A stretch of 64,000 bases of DNA from an uncultured Agathobacter sp. (GTDB lineage: Bacteria > Bacillota > Clostridia > Lachnospirales > Lachnospiraceae), in contig CAJUND010000010.1 in NCBI GenBank assembly GCA_910587655.1, positions 1-64,000 of the forward strand, read 5' to 3'. Shown here in pieces: positions 58,595 to 64,000 of the stretch. The notes below the pieces were generated by a model. That model was not told the DNA's origin, made no database searches, and worked only from the letters and a program-made list of their open reading frames with translations. The position numbers were made by a program, and so were the translations under genes. The stretch's first letter is position 1. Each line of letters starts with the position of its first letter.

Positions 58595-60850
58595 TCATCC
58601 TGCTGTTTCAAACTGGCTGTTGTAAAGATCTGCATAAAATCCCTTTTTCGCCAGCAGTGTCTCATGGTTTCCGCTTTCGATTACGTCGCCGTCCTTTAAC
58701 ACAAGGATTAAATCCGCATTTTTAATCGTGGACAGCCGGTGCGCAATCACAAAGGAAGTCCGGTTTTCCATCAGCTGGTCCATCGCATCCTGAATCTGCT
58801 GCTCACTGCGGGTATCCACGGAACTGGTTGCCTCGTCCAGTATCAGCATCGGTTTGTCGGCTATCATTGCACGGGCAATCGTAAGCTGCTGTTTCTGCCC
58901 CTGGGAAAGATTCAGCTGGTCGTTTAAAACCGTGTCATATCCTTTCGGCAGGGTACGGATAAAGTGGTCCAGACCGACCGCTTTGCATGCTTCCTTTATT
59001 TTTTCCTCCGGCACATCCCCTGCACAGTAAACCAGGTTTTCCCGGATGCTTCCCTCAAACAGCCAGGTGTCCTGGAGCACCATGGCAAACTGCTCATGCA
59101 CGTTTTCACGCGTCATCTCCCTGACCGGAACCCCGTCAATGCTTATGTCCCCGCCCTGGATTTCGTGGAAACGCATCAGAAGGTTAATCAATGTCGTTTT
59201 TCCTGCCCCGGTAGGTCCGACAATGGCAATCTTCTGTCCCGGTTCTGCCACGGCGGAAAAATCATGGATAATGGTGCGGTCCGTATTTTCATAACCAAAT
59301 TTCACATGGGAAAACTCAACCGTTCCCTCTGCTTTTTCAACGGACTTTGTTTTGCCGCTTTCATCCTCCATCTCTTCCGCTTCCAGAAACTCAAACACAC
59401 GCTCGCCTGCTGCCGCGGCGGACTGGAGGGACTGCAGGGACTGCGCCATCTGTGACAGCGGCTGTGTGAAAAAGCGGACATACATCATAAATGCAACGAT
59501 AACCCCGAAGCTGATTTTTCCGCTCAGTGCCATGGCGCCGCCCACAACGCAGACCGCCACATATCCGAGGTTTCCGACAAACATCATAATCGGCCGCATC
59601 AGACCCGCAAGGGACTGTGCCTTAAATGCGCTGTCACAGAGGTTTTTGTTCATCCGTTCAAAAATTTCCTCTGACTTTTCCTCGCCGTTATACGCCTTAA
59701 CCACCGTATGTCCTGCATACATTTCCTCAATATGCCCGTTGATTTCGCCAAGGTGTTTCTGCTGGCGCATAAAGTACTTCTGGCTCCGCCCCATAATGGA
59801 GAACATAATCACAAATCCCAGAAGACTTGCCAGCACTGCGGTAAGCGTCATCCAGCCGTCCGTTACCAGCATCATAATAAAACTTCCTGCAAACAGCACG
59901 ACCTGCGAAACAAGGCTTCCGATACTCTGGTTTAAGGACTGTCCGATGGTATCCACATCGTTCGTCACCCTGGACAGGACGTCCCCGGTGGTCGTGCGGT
60001 TGTAAAACCACATCGGAAGTCTGTTGATTTTTATGGAAATATCCGAGCGCAGCTGCATGGATACCCGCTGGGTAACTGTTGCCATAATCCATCCCTGCAC
60101 CGCGGACAGTATGTATCCAATCACATACAGTGTCACCAGAAGCATTCCGATAGAAGACACCCGGTCAAGGTCAATGGACGGCTTTACCAGACTGCCCACG
60201 GAATCCGGAAGACGGTCAAACGCCTCCATTGCCGCTTCCGTATCCTCCATGTCAGTACCGGTAAAGATATCCAGCATTTCCATCTGGTCGCTGCCCGGTA
60301 TCACGGTGCCGTCAAACGTCACATCCGTATACAGTGCCTCTTTCACCGAATCCGGAAGTTTCCCCATTGCAGCAGCCGCTTCAGCCGTATCACCGCCTGC
60401 ATTCTGCATGCCGTTCATCAGTTCAAGCGCCTGCAGCTGGTCTTCGCTGCTGATTACGGTCCCGTTTACTTCAAGCTCCCCCTTTGGCATATGGCTTTCC
60501 ATATCCATGTTTGCGGCAATGCTGCCCATTACCTGTTCCATATTTGCAGACACGCTTTCAGATACCGCCCCTGCAAGCTTCTCCAGTTTTTCCGTGTCCG
60601 GTGCGATTCCAGCCGTCACGCAGTCCGTGATTTCCGAAAGCTGATCCGGTCCCACCAGTGTAAAAACGGTTCCGACTGCTGCACATATAACGGAAATAAT
60701 CAGTGCCGCCCAGTATTTCCTGCAGTAGCCGAGTAATTTTTTCCATGTTCCGACAAGGTCATGTGCCTTTTCCCCGCTGCCCCTGCCGCCATGTCCTCTC
60801 ATTCCTGCCGGTCCCCCGCCGGATGCCGGTCTGTATTCTTTCTTGTCCAT
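58595..60850 (-). CDS. ABC exporter half-transporter B (permease-ATPase fusion)
   Basis: 751 aa. Six-TM exporter domain followed by an ATPase with GPTGAGKTT, LSQGQKQQL and LILDEATSSVD. A long insert between TM1 and TM2 (about residues 70-240) carries repeated Met/Asp-rich segments (GMQNAGGDTAEAAAAMG) and is much longer than in usual exporters. Starts in TAATG overlap with its partner gene, so a heterodimer is likely. Drug or peptide export under MarR control. Confidence 0.93.
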   Translation of the reverse strand: MDKKEYRPASGGGPAGMRGHGGRGSGEKAHDLVGTWKKLLGYCRKYWAALIISVICAAVGTVFTLVGPDQLSEITDCVTAGIAPDTEKLEKLAGAVSESVSANMEQVMGSIAANMDMESHMPKGELEVNGTVISSEDQLQALELMNGMQNAGGDTAEAAAAMGKLPDSVKEALYTDVTFDGTVIPGSDQMEMLDIFTGTDMEDTEAAMEAFDRLPDSVGSLVKPSIDLDRVSSIGMLLVTLYVIGYILSAVQGWIMATVTQRVSMQLRSDISIKINRLPMWFYNRTTTGDVLSRVTNDVDTIGQSLNQSIGSLVSQVVLFAGSFIMMLVTDGWMTLTAVLASLLGFVIMFSIMGRSQKYFMRQQKHLGEINGHIEEMYAGHTVVKAYNGEEKSEEIFERMNKNLCDSAFKAQSLAGLMRPIMMFVGNLGYVAVCVVGGAMALSGKISFGVIVAFMMYVRFFTQPLSQMAQSLQSLQSAAAAGERVFEFLEAEEMEDESGKTKSVEKAEGTVEFSHVKFGYENTDRTIIHDFSAVAEPGQKIAIVGPTGAGKTTLINLLMRFHEIQGGDISIDGVPVREMTRENVHEQFAMVLQDTWLFEGSIRENLVYCAGDVPEEKIKEACKAVGLDHFIRTLPKGYDTVLNDQLNLSQGQKQQLTIARAMIADKPMLILDEATSSVDTRSEQQIQDAMDQLMENRTSFVIAHRLSTIKNADLILVLKDGDVIESGNHETLLAKKGFYADLYNSQFETAG

Positions 60851-62607
60851 TATGCCAGTTCCTCCTTTGAAAGCTGTGAAAATGCAATCTGCCGGTAAAC
60901 CTCGCAGTTCTTCATCAGTTCCTCATGCCTGCCGATTCCCGCCATTTTCCCTTCATCAAGGACTATAATCCTGTCAGCATCACGGATGGTTCCAATCCGC
61001 TGTGCGACAATGAGCCTTGTTGTGTCTGCGCATTCCTGATTCAGCGCCTCACGGAGCTTTTTGTCGGTTCTGTAATCCAGCGCGGAAAACGAATCGTCAA
61101 AAATCAGAATCTCCGGCTTTCTTGCGATTGCGCGGGCAATGGAAATCCTCTGTTTCTGCCCGCCGGAAAGATTGGCGCCGCCCTGTGCCACGTAACCGTC
61201 GTAACCGTCCTCCATGCTCTCCACAAACTCTGCCGACTGCGCAGTTTTTACCGCGGACTCCACATTGCCGTCCAGCATCTCCTCTCCTTTTCCATTGTCT
61301 CCGTAAGCCACATTGGAACGGATGGTTCCGGTAAAAAGGGTTGCCTTCTGCGACACATAGCCGATTTTGTTGCGAAGGGATTTCTGGCTGTATTCCCGGA
61401 CGTCCACGCCGTCCACAAGCACCTGACCGTCCGTCACATCATAAAACCGCGGAATTAAATTGATCACCGTGCTCTTGCCGCATCCGGTCGAACCGATAAA
61501 TGCAACCGTTTCCCCCTTTTTTGCCTGAAACGTAATGTTCTTAAGCACACAGTCCTCCGCATCCGGGTATTTGAAGGAAACATTTTTAAATTCCACTTCC
61601 CCGGTCTTTTCCGGCTGTCCGTCCGTCTGTTCCCCTTCATGGATGGTCGGCTCTGTGTCAAGTACCTCACAGATACGTTTTGCTGAAACAAGCGCACGCG
61701 GCAGCAGCATAAATATCATGACCAGCATCATAAAGGACATGACAACCTGAACCGCATACTGGGAAAATACCATCATGTCAGAAAAAAGGGTAATCTTTCC
61801 CGCCATTCCCACATCATTAATCAGCACTGCGCCAATCCAGTATATTGCCAGTGAAAGCCCGCTCATGACAATCTGGATGCTCGGAAACAGAAACGACATG
61901 GTGCGCATGGCAAACAGGTTTGCAGATGTCAGCGCATGATTGGCGCCTTCAAATTTCTTTTCCTGGTAGTCTTCCGCATTATAGGCACGAATCACACGAA
62001 GCCCTGTCAGGTTTTCACGCGTCACACGGTTTAAGTCGTCCGTCAGCTGCTGCATCTGCCTGAATTTCGGAAGTGCAAGCAGTAAACAGATTCCCACCAC
62101 AACCAGCAGTACAGCAACTGCAGCCGCTGTAGAAACAGTCCACTGCCATTCCTTTCCCGCAATCTTTCCGATTGCCCATACCGCCATAATCGGCGCCTTG
62201 AGCATAATATTCAGTCCCAGGACGATAATCATCTGCAGCTGGGTCACGTCATTGGTAGAACGGGTAATCAGGCTTGCTGTTGAAAAACGTCCGATCTCCT
62301 CCATGGAAAAAGACTGTACCCTCCGAAACAGCTTCCCCCTGAGCTCACCGCTGAAATTTGCTGCAATCTTTGCTGCACAGACTGCCGTTACCACCGTGCC
62401 TGCCAGACTGCCCAGCGCACACAGCAGCATCATGCCTCCGGCCGCCAGGATTTCTGACATGGAACTGTCTGTCTGCACCAGCCGGGTAATCTCCGCCATA
62501 TATTCCGGCATCGTAAGTTCCAGCCAGATTTCCACAATAATAAACACAAACGCCACGGCAGCCAGCGTCCATTCTTTTTTTGTCAGGTTCTTTAAAAGTT
62601 TCCTCAT
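60850..62607 (-). CDS. ABC exporter half-transporter A (permease-ATPase fusion)
   Basis: 585 aa, normal length. Six TMs, then Walker A GSTGCGKST, signature LSGGQKQR and Walker B ILIFDDSFSALD. The Asp instead of Glu after Walker B marks this as the degenerate-site half of a heterodimeric exporter (BmrCD/TM287-288 type). AAAGGAG upstream; preceded by a MarR operator and gene. Confidence 0.93.
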   Translation of the reverse strand: MRKLLKNLTKKEWTLAAVAFVFIIVEIWLELTMPEYMAEITRLVQTDSSMSEILAAGGMMLLCALGSLAGTVVTAVCAAKIAANFSGELRGKLFRRVQSFSMEEIGRFSTASLITRSTNDVTQLQMIIVLGLNIMLKAPIMAVWAIGKIAGKEWQWTVSTAAAVAVLLVVVGICLLLALPKFRQMQQLTDDLNRVTRENLTGLRVIRAYNAEDYQEKKFEGANHALTSANLFAMRTMSFLFPSIQIVMSGLSLAIYWIGAVLINDVGMAGKITLFSDMMVFSQYAVQVVMSFMMLVMIFMLLPRALVSAKRICEVLDTEPTIHEGEQTDGQPEKTGEVEFKNVSFKYPDAEDCVLKNITFQAKKGETVAFIGSTGCGKSTVINLIPRFYDVTDGQVLVDGVDVREYSQKSLRNKIGYVSQKATLFTGTIRSNVAYGDNGKGEEMLDGNVESAVKTAQSAEFVESMEDGYDGYVAQGGANLSGGQKQRISIARAIARKPEILIFDDSFSALDYRTDKKLREALNQECADTTRLIVAQRIGTIRDADRIIVLDEGKMAGIGRHEELMKNCEVYRQIAFSQLSKEELA

Positions 62608-62684
62608 TCTTTCATCCGCTCCTTTTCACTAGTCTTAACACACCATTCTGCGAAGCGGCGCTCCCTGGGTGTGCCTTGTAAATG

Positions 62685-62715
62685 CTAACCTAATCCTAAC
62701 CCGGTTAGTATTCCG
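62685..62715 (-). promoter_or_regulatory. MarR-type operator and weak promoter ahead of the ABC exporter genes
   Basis: CTAAC-CCG-GTTAG (62696-62708), the same palindrome as ahead of marR, plus a half site at 62685. A minus-strand TTTACC/17 bp/TAGGAT places the operator in the spacer. Confidence 0.65.
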
Positions 62716-62747
62716 GGTAAAACGTGCCGCGCTTCCGGAAACTCCCC

Positions 62748-63179
62748 TCAGTCTTTCTTCGGGCATTTCATAGCCTCTTTAATTTCTTTCAGTACCGCGG
62801 CAAACTCCAGCATACGCTCCATGCCCACCTTGTCAATCGCTGCACCCATCTGGCGGACTGCCATACTGCGTTTTTCCTCTGCAATTTTCCTGCCTGCTTC
62901 CGTCAGCCGGACAACCGTTACACGTGCGTCAACGGCATCCGTCTCCTTCGTAACCAGCCCCTTTTCCGCCAGCTTCCGTAAGAGGACTGCCACCCTTGCG
63001 GTACTGACGCCCATTTCCTCACTGATGCTTCCGGCAGTTACCGTTTTCCGGGACTCCAGCAGCATATGTAAAATTGCCTCCATGCCCATCTGCCTCTGGT
63101 CCAGTGTTTTGAAATAATCAGCAGGTCCTGCTTCGCGTAAAAGCTCCATCATCAGCCTAATCTGCTCTTCCGTCGCCAT
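62748..63179 (-). CDS. MarR-family transcriptional regulator
   Basis: 143 aa. Winged-helix core TAGSISEEMGVSTARVAVLLRKLAEKGLVTKETDAVDARVTVVRLTEAG with the usual D(A)R wing. ATG 63179 chosen (GGGGTGA upstream). Divergent spacing and matching CTAAC-N3-GTTAG palindromes before its own gene and before the exporter genes indicate that it represses both. Ligand unknown. Confidence 0.92.
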   Translation of the reverse strand: MATEEQIRLMMELLREAGPADYFKTLDQRQMGMEAILHMLLESRKTVTAGSISEEMGVSTARVAVLLRKLAEKGLVTKETDAVDARVTVVRLTEAGRKIAEEKRSMAVRQMGAAIDKVGMERMLEFAAVLKEIKEAMKCPKKD

Positions 63180-63238
63180 GTGTTCACCCCGCGGTATTAT
63201 TTTATGCCAGGTTCCCGAAAAAACTGACACATAATTTA

Positions 63239-63286
63239 CTAACTAGGTTAGGCTTTTATTGTAGTCTTCCCTTTTATGAGTGTCAA
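63239..63286 (-). promoter_or_regulatory. marR promoter and operator
   Basis: Minus strand TTGACA (63286-63281), 17-bp spacer, TACAAT (63263-63258), followed at once by the palindrome CTAAC-TAG-GTTAG (63239-63251). Repressor bound there would cover the start site. Confidence 0.82.
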
Positions 63287-63296
63287 GAAAATAAAT

Positions 63297-64000
63297 CTAA
63301 AAAATTGGTAAAGTCACCCTACACCTTGCGAACAGCCTCTCAAACGCCGGAAGCGCCCTTTTTATCATCTCCGTATCCACACAGTAGGAAATCCTCACAT
63401 ACCCCGGACACCCAAACCCGTCCGCCGGAACGAGCAGCAGGTGTTCCTCCTTTGCCAGCTCGCAAAATGCCTCGGAATCCTCTGACGGCGATTTCACAAA
63501 CAGGTAAAACGCCCCCTGCGGCTTAAAACACTCATAGCCGATGTTTGTAAGTCCGACATAAAGCAGGTCGCGGTTCTTCTGATACTCTTTAATATCCCCG
63601 GTCTGCCCGATACAGGAAACAAGCACCTTCTGGAACAGGCTCGGCGCACAGACATATCCCAGGGAACGGCCCGCACCTGCAATGGCTGCATAAACCGCCT
63701 TATGTTCCGCCACCTCCTCCGGGACAAGCACATAGCCGATACGCTCTCCCGGAAGCGACAGGGATTTGCTGAACGAATAGCACACCAGCGTATTCTTATA
63801 ATATTTCGTAATAAACGGCACTTTGGCCCCGTCATAAACAATCTCACGGTACGGCTCATCCGCCAGCAGGAAAATCACCGTGCCAAATTCCTGCTCCTTC
63901 TTTTCCAGTAATGCCGCCAGCCTTTTTATTGTTTCCTCCGAATAAACCGCCCCGCTCGGATTATTCGGTGAATTGATGATAATTCCCTTCGTATGTCTGC
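63297..64000 (-). CDS. Aminotransferase class I/II, 5' end outside the window (partial)
   Basis: The visible 234 C-terminal residues run from GIIINSPNNPSGAVYSEE to the stop. NSPNNPSG, ADEPYREIVYDG and the PLP lysine in SFSKSLSLPGERIGY identify a fold-type I aminotransferase of the aspartate/aromatic group. Substrate not determinable. The N-terminus lies to the right of the window. Confidence 0.9.
   Translation of the reverse strand, partial: RHTKGIIINSPNNPSGAVYSEETIKRLAALLEKKEQEFGTVIFLLADEPYREIVYDGAKVPFITKYYKNTLVCYSFSKSLSLPGERIGYVLVPEEVAEHKAVYAAIAGAGRSLGYVCAPSLFQKVLVSCIGQTGDIKEYQKNRDLLYVGLTNIGYECFKPQGAFYLFVKSPSEDSEAFCELAKEEHLLLVPADGFGCPGYVRISYCVDTEMIKRALPAFERLFARCRVTLPIF

Overview
The window looks like a chromosome segment of a spore-forming Clostridia, most likely a gut Lachnospiraceae. 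Supporting signs are a SpoIIID gene, a meso-diaminopimelate dehydrogenase, strong AGGAGG-type ribosome binding sites, Rpn-family nucleases, a LoaP antiterminator heading a polysaccharide operon, and low-to-moderate GC. The genus cannot be fixed from the sequence.

Layout. 0-1.2 kb: end of an integrated element (start of a tyrosine integrase, an excisionase-like gene, an XRE regulator) abutting the 3' end of guaA. 1.2-8.9 kb: housekeeping genes (guaA, an alpha/beta hydrolase, thiD-thiE, ddh, spoIIID, a chemoreceptor). 9-14.4 kb: two divergent ABC transporter operons with a candidate invertible DNA switch between them. 14.5-19.7 kb: a membrane protein, a secreted GH5 glucanase, and a copper module (copA, csoR) with clear operators. 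19.7-23.9 kb: MBL-fold hydrolase, a protein with a HEPN-like motif, an Rpn nuclease and several gene remnants. 24-57.4 kb: one long leftward surface-polysaccharide locus. 57.4-57.7 kb: a second candidate invertible switch carrying the same recombination sites. 58-64 kb: a cytidylate-kinase-like protein, a heterodimeric ABC exporter with its MarR regulator, and a partial aminotransferase.

The polysaccharide locus starts with loaP and an aminotransferase. It continues with an initiating sugar-phosphate transferase, about seven glycosyltransferases, a polymerase-like protein, a Wzx flippase, a GtrA-UbiA fusion beside a GT-C/GT2 fusion, a phosphocholine pathway (choline transporter, LicA, LicC, LicD), UDP-GlcNAc 2-epimerase and the UDP-L-FucNAc genes (capE-capG-capF). 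A toxin-antitoxin pair and a 3.3-kb graveyard of decayed genes interrupt it. The sequence predicts a FucNAc-containing, phosphocholine-decorated polysaccharide.

The most interesting signal is two pairs of identical inverted 21-bp sites, 45 kb apart. Each pair brackets a 170-190 bp segment carrying an outward-facing promoter. At the polysaccharide locus the promoter faces away from loaP (OFF as assembled); at the ABC locus it faces an operon (ON). This suggests phase variation of the polysaccharide and of a transporter by one shared recombinase, followed by processive antitermination through LoaP. The layout resembles the invertible promoter plus UpxY arrangement of Bacteroides capsules, but in a Firmicute.
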